Assembly: GCA_041690495.1 (NCBI GenBank)
Contig: JAWLHE010000009.1
Span: forward strand, 173,146 to 237,145
Source of the DNA: DATAAP01 sp041690495
GTDB lineage: Bacteria > Pseudomonadota > Alphaproteobacteria > CACIAM-22H2
Length of the DNA stretch: 64,000 nt
Reading direction: 5' to 3'
A model generated the notes under the pieces. That model was given only the letters and a program-made list of their open reading frames with translations, ran no database searches and had not been told where the DNA came from. The translations under genes and the position numbers were made by a program. This document shows positions 52,381-59,851 of this stretch, in pieces. Numbering within the stretch: position 1 is the first letter of the stretch; each line of letters opens with the position of its first letter.

Positions 52381-52418
52381 GGCTCCGGGGTCCCCCGCGC
52401 TCCGGAGCCGCATTTTTT
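52381..52418 (+). terminator. Intra-operon terminator-like hairpin after the binding protein
   Basis: GGCTCCGG pairs with CCGGAGCC across a 13-base GC-rich loop, followed by GCA and six T. It is a plausible intrinsic terminator that allows partial read-through into the permease genes, giving excess binding protein. Confidence 0.7.
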
Positions 52419-52434
52419 CTCCGCCACGGCTTCG

Positions 52435-53325
52435 ATGCTTCGTCTCAGTGACCGCCAGATCGGTGTTCTGTTCATGGCGCCGTTTGTCGTCACGGCGGGC
52501 GTTTTCATGATCTATCCGATCTTCGAGGCGGTGCGTATGGCGTTTTTCGCCTACAACCCGCTGCGCCCGGACGACATTCGCTTCGTCGGCCTCGGAAATT
52601 TCGAATACATCTTTGCCGATCCGCTCTTCTGGGCATCGTTCTACCAGGCGACGTTCTGGACGATCGTCTCGATCGTCTTCCAGACCCTGTTCGGCGTCGG
52701 TCTGGCGCTGCTGCTGAACCAGTCGATCTATGGCATTTCTTTCTTTCGCGGCCTGCTGCTGTTCCCATACATCGTGCCGACAGTGGTGATCGCGCTCAAC
52801 TGGCGCTGGATCTTCAGTCCCGAGATCGGCGTTGTGAACTACGCGCTGATGTCCGCGGGGCTGATAAGCGAGAACATCTACTGGCTCTCCACGCCCGATA
52901 TGGCGATGGCCTCGACGATCATGCTCAACGTGTGGAAGTACACGCCTTTCGTCATCATCTGCGTGCTGGCGCGGCTGCAGACCATTCCGCTGGAGCTCTA
53001 CGACGCCGCAAAGGTGGACGGGGCAGGCGCGTGGCGGCGCCTTCTCGACATCACGCTTCCGCATCTCAAGGAAGTGCTGGTGGTCGTGATCGTGTTCCGC
53101 ACGATCTGGACTTTCAACAAGTTCGAGGAGATCTATCTGCTCACCCGTGGCGGGCCGGGCACATCGACCTTCAACCTCGCGATCTACTCGTTTGAGCAGT
53201 CGACCGCCAATCTGAAGCTTGGCGTAGGCGCGGCCACCGGGGTCGTCATGATGCTTCTGCTGCTGGCTGGCAGCGTCATTTATATCCGCGTGTCCGGCTT
53301 CGGGCGGGAGGACAAGACACTATGA
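52435..53325 (+). CDS. ABC transporter permease (MalF/UgpA type)
   Basis: A 296-residue inner-membrane permease with six predicted helices (the first around VLFMAPFVVTAGVFMIYPI). The EAA loop is YDAAKVDGAGAWRRLLDITL, which contacts the ATPase. The start is ATG 52435 in TTCGATGCTT. Its last codons overlap the next permease gene by four bases (ATGA at 53322-53325). Confidence 0.92.
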   Translation: MLRLSDRQIGVLFMAPFVVTAGVFMIYPIFEAVRMAFFAYNPLRPDDIRFVGLGNFEYIFADPLFWASFYQATFWTIVSIVFQTLFGVGLALLLNQSIYGISFFRGLLLFPYIVPTVVIALNWRWIFSPEIGVVNYALMSAGLISENIYWLSTPDMAMASTIMLNVWKYTPFVIICVLARLQTIPLELYDAAKVDGAGAWRRLLDITLPHLKEVLVVVIVFRTIWTFNKFEEIYLLTRGGPGTSTFNLAIYSFEQSTANLKLGVGAATGVVMMLLLLAGSVIYIRVSGFGREDKTL

Positions 53326-54233
53326 GCCCGGGGATGCATGCGCTGTTCGAAGGGACGCGGCGGGTCGTCGCCTACGCAGTGCTGGCGGCGGTCACTTTCG
53401 TGGTCTGCTTCCCGCTGGTCTGGGCGGTTTCGACTTCGCTCAAGCCGAAGACTGAGATCTTCGCCTATCCGCCGACCCTGATCCCGGAAACGGTGACGTT
53501 CGAGAACTACCGCACGCTGCTTTACGGGCGGGCCACCTATTTCCAGGGCGGTGCGGCCGCGCCCTCGAGCGCGGCGCCGTCGGCGCCGAGCGACTATTTC
53601 GTCGACTGGTTCATCAACAGCGTTATCGTCAGCCTCGGCGCCACGCTCATCACCATCGTGGTAAGCACGCTGGCGGCCTACAGCCTGACGCGCTTCCAGT
53701 TCTGGGGGCAGCGCCTCGTGCCGTATTTCAGCCTGATCGGCTACATGGTGCCGTCGATCATCTTCGTCTTTCCGATGTTCCTCGTGATGGTCGATCTCGA
53801 CCTGACCGATACGCTGCTGAGCCTGGTGTTCGGCTATGTCTGCATCACGCTGCCGTTCTGCATGTGGCTGATGTGGGCGTTCTTCCGCGGCATTCCCCTG
53901 GAGATCGAGGAGGCGGCGCTGGTGGATGGCGCCTCGCGGCTGCAGGTGTTCTACCAGATCGTCCTGCCGGTGGCGTTTCCCGGCATCATTGCCGCCGCGA
54001 TCTTCTCGCTGATCGTATCGTGGAACGACTATCTGTTCGGGCGCGTGTTCATGAACTCGCTGGAGAACATGCCCCTCACCGTGGGCGTCATGCACTTCTT
54101 CGAAGGCACGCATGTGGACTGGGGGCTGATGATGGCCTCATCGGTGCTGATGACGGTGCCGATGGCCATCCTGTTCATGGCCTTGCAGCGCCATCTCGTC
54201 GCCGGATTCGGTGCCGGCGCGGTCAAGGGTTAG
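53322..54233 (+). CDS. ABC transporter permease (MalG/UgpE type)
   Basis: A 303-residue permease, the second half of the membrane channel. Six helices are expected; the EAA loop is EEAALVDGASRLQVFYQIVL. A proline- and serine-rich stretch (AAAPSSAAPSAPS, about residues 73-85) in the first periplasmic loop is unusual for this family. Its start overlaps the upstream gene, so translation is coupled. Confidence 0.92.
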   Translation: MSPGMHALFEGTRRVVAYAVLAAVTFVVCFPLVWAVSTSLKPKTEIFAYPPTLIPETVTFENYRTLLYGRATYFQGGAAAPSSAAPSAPSDYFVDWFINSVIVSLGATLITIVVSTLAAYSLTRFQFWGQRLVPYFSLIGYMVPSIIFVFPMFLVMVDLDLTDTLLSLVFGYVCITLPFCMWLMWAFFRGIPLEIEEAALVDGASRLQVFYQIVLPVAFPGIIAAAIFSLIVSWNDYLFGRVFMNSLENMPLTVGVMHFFEGTHVDWGLMMASSVLMTVPMAILFMALQRHLVAGFGAGAVKG

Positions 54234-54243
54234 GGGCGGAGCG

Positions 54244-55338
54244 ATGAACGTCCGGCTCGAAGGGATCAGCAAGAGCTTCGGCAGCAACCAGGTCTTGAAG
54301 GACATAGACCTGGTCTTTCCGGACCGCCGTTTCGTTACGCTGCTCGGTCCGAGCGGCTGCGGCAAGACGACATTGCTGCGCATGATCGCAGGCCTTGAGC
54401 AGGCGAGCAGTGGCTCGATCTATTTCGGCGAGCGCCGGGTGAACGATCTCGCCCCGGGCAGTCGCAACATAGCCATGGTGTTCCAGAACTACGCGCTCTA
54501 TCCGAACATGGATGTGGAGCGGAACATAGGCTACGGGCTCAAGGTTCGCGGCATGCTGCGCGCGGAGGTGAAGGAGCGGGTGGGGCCGGTGGCCAAGGTG
54601 CTGGAGATTCTCCATCTGCTGGCGCGCAAGCCGCGTGCGCTGTCGGGCGGCCAGCGGCAGCGCGTGGCGCTTGGGCGCGCCATGGTGCGCAAGCCGGATA
54701 TCTTCCTGATGGACGAGCCGCTATCCAATCTCGATGCCAAGCTGCGCGTGACGATGCGCTCGGAGCTGAAGCGCTTTCATATGGATCTGGAGACCACCAG
54801 CGTCTATGTCACCCACGACCAGCTCGAAGCGATGACCATGTCCGACCTCATTGCCGTCATGAACGAGGGCGTGGTCCAGCAGTTCGGCACGCCCGAGGCC
54901 GTCTACAACACGCCCGCGAACCTGTTCGTAGCGGGCTTCATCGGCAGTCCGCCGATGAATTTCGCGCGCGGCCTGGTCGAGCGGAACGACGGGCCGCGTC
55001 TCGCGATCGGCTCGCATCGCTTGTTGCTGCCGGATGCCTATGCCGAGGCGCTGCGTCTGTTCGACGACGGCAGCGAGCTGGTGCTCGGCATCCGGCCGCA
55101 GGACGTGACCCTCGCGGCACCGGGAACGGCCAACACCATCTCCGGCCGGGTATGGATGGTCGAGCTGCTCGGCTCGGAGAAGCTGGTCGAAGTGGAGGTC
55201 GGTCCGAAGCTGCGCATGACCGCCGAGGTGCGGGCGGATACGCAGGTCGCCATCGACGATCCCGTGGCGTTGCGGCTCGATTCCGCCAGGCTCCACCTGT
55301 TCGAGCCGGGCTCGGGACGGGCGATCGCGCGGAGCTAG
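54244..55338 (+). CDS. ABC transporter ATP-binding protein (MalK/UgpC type)
   Basis: A 364-residue ATPase. The Walker A motif is GPSGCGKTT, the signature LSGGQRQRVALGRA and the Walker B FLMDEPLSNLD; the switch histidine is in VYVTHDQLEAM. A C-terminal TOBE domain follows from about residue 240. The ATG at 54244 has GGGGCGGAG upstream. It completes an importer with two permeases and a binding protein. The carried solute is not known; family members take sugars, polyols or glycerol phosphates. Confidence 0.93.
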   Translation: MNVRLEGISKSFGSNQVLKDIDLVFPDRRFVTLLGPSGCGKTTLLRMIAGLEQASSGSIYFGERRVNDLAPGSRNIAMVFQNYALYPNMDVERNIGYGLKVRGMLRAEVKERVGPVAKVLEILHLLARKPRALSGGQRQRVALGRAMVRKPDIFLMDEPLSNLDAKLRVTMRSELKRFHMDLETTSVYVTHDQLEAMTMSDLIAVMNEGVVQQFGTPEAVYNTPANLFVAGFIGSPPMNFARGLVERNDGPRLAIGSHRLLLPDAYAEALRLFDDGSELVLGIRPQDVTLAAPGTANTISGRVWMVELLGSEKLVEVEVGPKLRMTAEVRADTQVAIDDPVALRLDSARLHLFEPGSGRAIARS

Positions 55339-55702
55339 GCTGCCGCCAGAATCCGTCTTGACCGTGGGGCGGCGCTGTGGCGCCATTCCGGCGGACTCAC
55401 CGCGCCCGCCGGCAGCCCAGCCGGTGGGCGCATTGCGTTCCGCAGCAAGGCATCCGCACGGGGAGAGGAAGGCAAACCGCAAAGTGCGGTGAAGCAGTGA
55501 AGCACTCCGGTTTGGCGCGGTAGATCAAAGGGTTGGCTGCTTCACGAAGTGCTTCATGCTGCTTCTTTCCGGGGGAACGGGGGCGGGGGTCCGCCCGTCC
55601 GGGCTCCCTGGCATGGGCCGGACCGGCGTCGAGGAATGCGGTTGCATCGGGGAGTCCGCCCCGGCACCATGCCCGCCCCGGGATTCGGAAGGGATGTTGC
55701 AG
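55339..55702. other. Spacer between the ABC operon and the cyclophilin genes
   Basis: This 364-base region has no convincing gene. It contains the GAAGCA/TGCTTC repeat cluster (55489-55565). A frame reaching into the first cyclophilin upstream of its start exists but has no ribosome site and no signal sequence at its beginning. Confidence 0.5.
55489..55565. repeat. Cluster of GAAGCA/TGCTTC inverted and direct repeats
   Basis: GTGAAGCAGTGAAGCAC at 55489-55505 contains two direct copies of GTGAAGCA(G/C). About 30 bases later, 55536-55565 has TGCTTCAC, GTGCTTCA and TGCTGCTTC, which are inverted copies. The core GAAGCA or TGCTTC thus occurs at least five times in 77 bases. It may be a multi-site operator or stem-forming element ahead of the cyclophilin genes. 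No regulator is known. Confidence 0.5.
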
Positions 55703-56245
55703 ATGACGCTACGCTGGATCGCAAGGCTGATGTTCGTGGTGGTGCTGGGACTGGCGGCGCTGCCGCGTGCGGCCGTGTCGCAGGACCTCGAGAACACGCT
55801 CTACATGGATCTGGCTTCGGGCCGGGTGGTGATCGCGATGCGGCCCGATCTGGCGCCCAAGCATGTCGCGCGCATCAAGGAGCTGACCCGCCAGAAATTC
55901 TATGACGGTCTCGTTTTCCACCGCGTCATCGACGGCTTCATGGCGCAGACCGGCGACCCGCTCGGCAACGGCACGGGCGGGTCCGGCCAGAAGCTGCCGG
56001 CGGAGTTCTCGCGCGAGCCGTTCGTGCGCGGCACCGTGGGGATGGCACGCGCCCGGGACCCGAACAGCGGCGACAGTCAGTTCTTCATCATGTTCGCGCC
56101 GGGATCCTTCCTGGACGGCAAATACACGGTATGGGGACGCGTCGTCTCGGGCATGGAGTTCGTCGACAGGATCAAGCGCGGCGAGCCGCCGCGCAATCCC
56201 GACAGGATCATCCGCATGCAGGTCGCTGCCGACGCGAAGAGCTGA
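55703..56245 (+). CDS. Peptidyl-prolyl cis-trans isomerase, cyclophilin type, exported
   Basis: A 180-residue cyclophilin. Residues 1-25 (MTLRWIARLMFVVVLGL and on) form a signal peptide, cleavage probably after AVSQ or AAVS, so it acts in the periplasm on outer-membrane or secreted proteins. The active-site core is FHRVIDGFMAQTGDPLGNG with QFFIMF. The start at 55703 has GGAAGGG nine bases upstream. The next gene codes for the cytoplasmic counterpart. Confidence 0.93.
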   Translation: MTLRWIARLMFVVVLGLAALPRAAVSQDLENTLYMDLASGRVVIAMRPDLAPKHVARIKELTRQKFYDGLVFHRVIDGFMAQTGDPLGNGTGGSGQKLPAEFSREPFVRGTVGMARARDPNSGDSQFFIMFAPGSFLDGKYTVWGRVVSGMEFVDRIKRGEPPRNPDRIIRMQVAADAKS

Positions 56246-56274
56246 GGCGCACCGTCAACCGAAAGGATTTGAGT

Positions 56275-56745
56275 ATGGCAGACGACCAGGAGAACACGCT
56301 CTATATCGATCTCGAATCGGGGCGCGTCACGATCAGGCTGCGGCCGGATCTTGCGCCCGGCCATGTCGCGCGGATCAAGGAGCTGGCGCGCGAGGGCTTC
56401 TACGACGGGCTCAAGTTCCACCGCGTCATTGACGGCTTCATGGCACAGACCGGCGACCCGCTCGGCAACGGCACGGGCGGCTCGGGCAGGAAGCTCAAGG
56501 CCGAGTTCACCCGTGAGCCGTTCAAGCGCGGCACCGTAGGCATGGCGCGCGCGCAGAGCCCGGACAGCGGCGACAGCCAGTTCTTCATCATGTTCGACGA
56601 CGGCGACTTCCTCAACGGCAAGTACACGGTGTGGGGCGAGGTTACGTCAGGCATGGAGCACGTCGACAAGCTCAAGCGCGGCGAGCCGCCCGGCAATCCG
56701 GACAAGATCGTCAGGATGCAGGTGGCGGCCGACGCGGCGGCCTGA
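56275..56745 (+). CDS. Peptidyl-prolyl cis-trans isomerase, cyclophilin type, cytoplasmic
   Basis: A 156-residue cyclophilin without a signal peptide (MADDQENTLYIDLESGRV). The catalytic core FHRVIDGFMAQTGDPLGNG and QFFIMFDDG is nearly identical to the gene upstream, so the pair probably arose by duplication with one copy gaining or losing the signal. AAAGGA precedes the start. The paralogue next door ends 29 bases upstream. Confidence 0.94.
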   Translation: MADDQENTLYIDLESGRVTIRLRPDLAPGHVARIKELAREGFYDGLKFHRVIDGFMAQTGDPLGNGTGGSGRKLKAEFTREPFKRGTVGMARAQSPDSGDSQFFIMFDDGDFLNGKYTVWGEVTSGMEHVDKLKRGEPPGNPDKIVRMQVAADAAA

Positions 56746-56803
56746 CACGATCGCGCCTTTCGGCGGCGATACCGGCCGAAGCCGGTGAACGGGGATCCGA
56801 GGG

Positions 56804-57568
56804 ATGACCGGCAAGAAGGCGGGGGAGCGGCGCGCCGGGGCGATCGAGCGACAGGGCGATGCCGCGGCGCGGGCGGAGGAGCCGCGCGGGACTCTTCCTC
56901 GCAAGGCACGCGCGACGCCGAAGCCGCCGGCCGCACCGGGCGAGGGCTGCCGGGCCTTCCTCGAGAGCATGAGGATCACCTATGACCAGTGGCACGACGG
57001 GATCGGATACGATCTCGAGGCTCTGGCGCGGGTTGCCGACGACGAACGGCGCTATATCGCGGCCATGCTGCTTCAGCGCGTCGAATCGGGACGAGCGGAT
57101 TGGCGCGACATCGAGGCCCTCGGTGCATTGGACCTGCCCGAGGCCGCGACCGTCCTGAAAGAAGCCCTCCGGGCTGGAGCGCCGGAAATCCGTCTTCACA
57201 TCGCACGCATGCTCCTGGCCCGTGGCGTTGCGGTGGAGATCGACCAGATCATCGCCGACATCCTGCGTCTCGGGCGCTATCAGGATGGCCTGTCCCTGGC
57301 TCTCGATCTCGCCGCCGTACATGCGACGCCGTATCTGCGGAACGTGCTTCTCGACTGCGCGCTTGACGGGCATCCGGACGTGCGCGCCCACGCCGCCGCT
57401 CTGTGCCTGTATCTCGCCGGGAAGGCCGCCGCTCCCTTCGATCTGAGGCACCGCCCGTTCTTCCTGAAATTCGGAGAGGAGGATCGGGCCGTCCGTCGCG
57501 AAGCCTTCGAGGAGCTTTGTCGTCGGATCGGTGCGACAGGTGGCCGCTGGCCGGAGGTGCGGACATAG
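56804..57568 (+). CDS. Hypothetical protein with helical-repeat-like structure
   Basis: A 254-residue soluble protein. The first 45 residues are basic and probably disordered (MTGKKAGERRAGAIERQGD). The rest is helical and alternates in a way resembling HEAT-type repeats: ALGALDLPEAATVLKEALR, EIRLHIARMLLARG, YLRNVLLDCALDGHPDVR. HEAT-like proteins bind partners. No known family was recognised. It precedes a membrane gene with a repeat-like tail on the same strand. Confidence 0.6.
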   Translation: MTGKKAGERRAGAIERQGDAAARAEEPRGTLPRKARATPKPPAAPGEGCRAFLESMRITYDQWHDGIGYDLEALARVADDERRYIAAMLLQRVESGRADWRDIEALGALDLPEAATVLKEALRAGAPEIRLHIARMLLARGVAVEIDQIIADILRLGRYQDGLSLALDLAAVHATPYLRNVLLDCALDGHPDVRAHAAALCLYLAGKAAAPFDLRHRPFFLKFGEEDRAVRREAFEELCRRIGATGGRWPEVRT

Positions 57569-57652
57569 TCAAGACGGGGAACTGACCACCCCGTGTGACG
57601 AAGGCGAAATCGCCGCCGGCCCGGTCTGCCGGCATTCGGATCTGGGGGGTGT

Positions 57653-58768
57653 ATGCGTTATCTCGTGAATCTGCCGCTGATCGGCGCGCTGCTGTGCGGC
57701 GGGCTGATGCTGTCTCTTACGGTCCTGACCACGCCGCGCGGCGTTGATGCGGCGATGGGCGCAGCGTACGCGATCGTCTACAGCAGCATCCTTTTCTGGG
57801 TCCTGGCCGGCTTCACCTTACTCGGATGCACGCTGGCCGGCGGCTTCGACTGGCTCCCGGCCGCAGGCAGCGGCTCGCGGTTCGTCCTCGTGCTGATCGG
57901 CTTTGGCGTGATCGTGCTGCTGTCCCTGCTGCCGATCGGCATCGCGATCGAAACGGCCGGACGGATCGAGAGCGATCGATGGAGCCCCGCGGCCATTTGG
58001 GCCTCGCGCGCCGTCGCTTCGGGTCTGCCGCTGGTCCTGCTCGCTTATGCCGGATGGCAGATCAACGCGCCGGAGTCGCTGCGTCAGTTGCCGATCGTGC
58101 GAAATGTCGCGCTCGCCGCGGTGGCGGCCCTGATCGTCACCGGTGCCATCGTGTCGATCCAGGAGCTGGCGCGCTGGAACCAGAAAGCTGCGGCCAGAAT
58201 GGCCTCGCAGCGCGTGCAGGAGGACGAGCAGGCCGCTGCCCACAGGCGCGCTTTCGAAGCGCTGACCGACTCCGACCCGCTCTTCAAGTGGGACCAATAC
58301 ACCTATCACTCGTCGCCGGATGATATCCGCCTCGAGGCACTGCGCCGCATCGCAGCGCGGCCGAACCTTGAATCCGAGCTGATCGCCGTGCTCGACTCCG
58401 AAAACCCGCTTTGGGCGTCCGAAGGCGTTCGCCTGGTTGCCGACCTTGCGTTCACGCCATCGCCGGCGCTCGGGGAGGCGGTGCGGCGTCGGCTTGATGC
58501 CTACGCGCAGCAACTCACGAAGGAAGCCGGGATCGTGACCCATGATGGCGACAAAAGGCTGGATTATTACGAGGAATCCCGGCTGCGCGAAGCGCTGGCA
58601 GCGGCACGTAGACTAGCCGAAGAGCCGGGCGCCGACCTCCGCCCGCAGATCCGTGCGATCGGTCGGGCGGTCGCGCTTTACCCAAAATCCGACATGGCTG
58701 CCCGCTTTCCACGCGATGCAGCTGAGACGGAGAAGCAGATCGCCGCCCGCCTGGCGGCGCCGCGGTAA
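57653..58768 (+). CDS. Hypothetical membrane protein with helical cytoplasmic tail
   Basis: A 371-residue protein. The N-terminal half has about five hydrophobic helices (for example LPLIGALLCGGLMLSLTVL, FVLVLIGFGVIVLLSLLPI). The C-terminal half is soluble and helical: DSDPLFKWDQYTYHSSPDDI, RPNLESELIAVLDSENPLW. It recalls the membrane-plus-helical-repeat design but no family was recognised. It converges on the DUF4340 gene with a gap of five bases. Confidence 0.6.
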   Translation: MRYLVNLPLIGALLCGGLMLSLTVLTTPRGVDAAMGAAYAIVYSSILFWVLAGFTLLGCTLAGGFDWLPAAGSGSRFVLVLIGFGVIVLLSLLPIGIAIETAGRIESDRWSPAAIWASRAVASGLPLVLLAYAGWQINAPESLRQLPIVRNVALAAVAALIVTGAIVSIQELARWNQKAAARMASQRVQEDEQAAAHRRAFEALTDSDPLFKWDQYTYHSSPDDIRLEALRRIAARPNLESELIAVLDSENPLWASEGVRLVADLAFTPSPALGEAVRRRLDAYAQQLTKEAGIVTHDGDKRLDYYEESRLREALAAARRLAEEPGADLRPQIRAIGRAVALYPKSDMAARFPRDAAETEKQIAARLAAPR

Positions 58769-58773
58769 GGCGC

Positions 58774-59838
58774 TCAGGAGGCCTTCTGCTCTAGGAGGGC
58801 GTCCAATTTCCGGCGCAGCGCCTCGACCTTGTAGGCCGGCAGCTTGTAGGCCCAGCCACCGACCCGTGCATTGATCGCGTCCGCTTCCTTCCTGACCTCG
58901 TCGGCGGGTTTCAGCTTCGTCTCGCCCTCGGCCTTGACCGGCTCCGCCGGCGCTTCGAATTTGGCGGCGAAGCGCGCCCAGGTGGCGCCGTCCTGCTCGG
59001 CAAAGGATGCGGTAATCCGCAGGCCATCGAAAGTTATCGCTTCCGTTACGGGGTTGCCGTTCGAGAAGCTGATCTCGGCCGCGGGTCGGACGTCGTCGAG
59101 TTCCAGACTCTCGAACGCACCGCCGACGGCATTGACCTCGTAGTCCTTCGCCTTGCGGTCGGCCGGAAGGCCCGCTATGGCGAAATCCTTGTCGGATGCC
59201 GATGCCCGGTTCACTGTCAGGGGTTTGGCATCGGACTTGATCGTGACCGAGCGCACCCGCTCGCGCGGCACGCTGACCACGGCGCGCTCCAGCCAGGCGA
59301 TCGGATCGCGATCGACGCTGACGCGGCCCTGGGCGAGCCACGCCTGCGCCTGGCCTGCCCCACGCACATAGACGCCGTCGGTGCCGCCGCCGCGGCCGTA
59401 ATAGCTTTTGCCGACGACGACGGAGAACAGGCTGGCACCGCCGCCGTCCTGTAAGGTCACCTGTGCGGATTTCGCGTTGGCATCCACGTTCTCGACTTCA
59501 AGGGCCGGATAGCTCGCCGGCGAGCTGGTCTTGGCCTCCAGCGCCCGCAACTCGGCGAGGCCGAGCAGCAATTGGCGCACCTTCTCGAGCGAGGCCGGGT
59601 ATTTCGATTTGTCCAGCACGACCCATTGATCGCCCTCGCGCGCGATTCGGAATGTGCCGTCCTTGTGCGCGATCATGATCGTTCGGATCTGCTCGCCCTT
59701 GGCGGCGATCTCCGGGAACAGGCGCTGGCCGGTTTCGGCGCGCCGGGCAGGGCCCGGATCGTTGTTCGAGACGTAGATCGCGCCGCCGACTGCGGCGACA
59801 GCGACGATTGCAAGACCGATCAGCCACTTCGGCTTCAT
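58774..59838 (-). CDS. DUF4340 domain protein
   Basis: A 354-residue protein with an N-terminal membrane anchor (LIGLAIVAVAAVGGAIYV) and a mainly beta extracytoplasmic body typical of DUF4340. It is the last gene of the leftward GldA-F-G-like set, following the GldG-like gene by 13 bases. DUF4340 proteins are regularly found with such ABC sets in alphaproteobacteria. Their function is unknown. Confidence 0.85.
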   Translation of the reverse strand: MKPKWLIGLAIVAVAAVGGAIYVSNNDPGPARRAETGQRLFPEIAAKGEQIRTIMIAHKDGTFRIAREGDQWVVLDKSKYPASLEKVRQLLLGLAELRALEAKTSSPASYPALEVENVDANAKSAQVTLQDGGGASLFSVVVGKSYYGRGGGTDGVYVRGAGQAQAWLAQGRVSVDRDPIAWLERAVVSVPRERVRSVTIKSDAKPLTVNRASASDKDFAIAGLPADRKAKDYEVNAVGGAFESLELDDVRPAAEISFSNGNPVTEAITFDGLRITASFAEQDGATWARFAAKFEAPAEPVKAEGETKLKPADEVRKEADAINARVGGWAYKLPAYKVEALRRKLDALLEQKAS

Positions 59839-59851
59839 GCACGCTCCTCCA

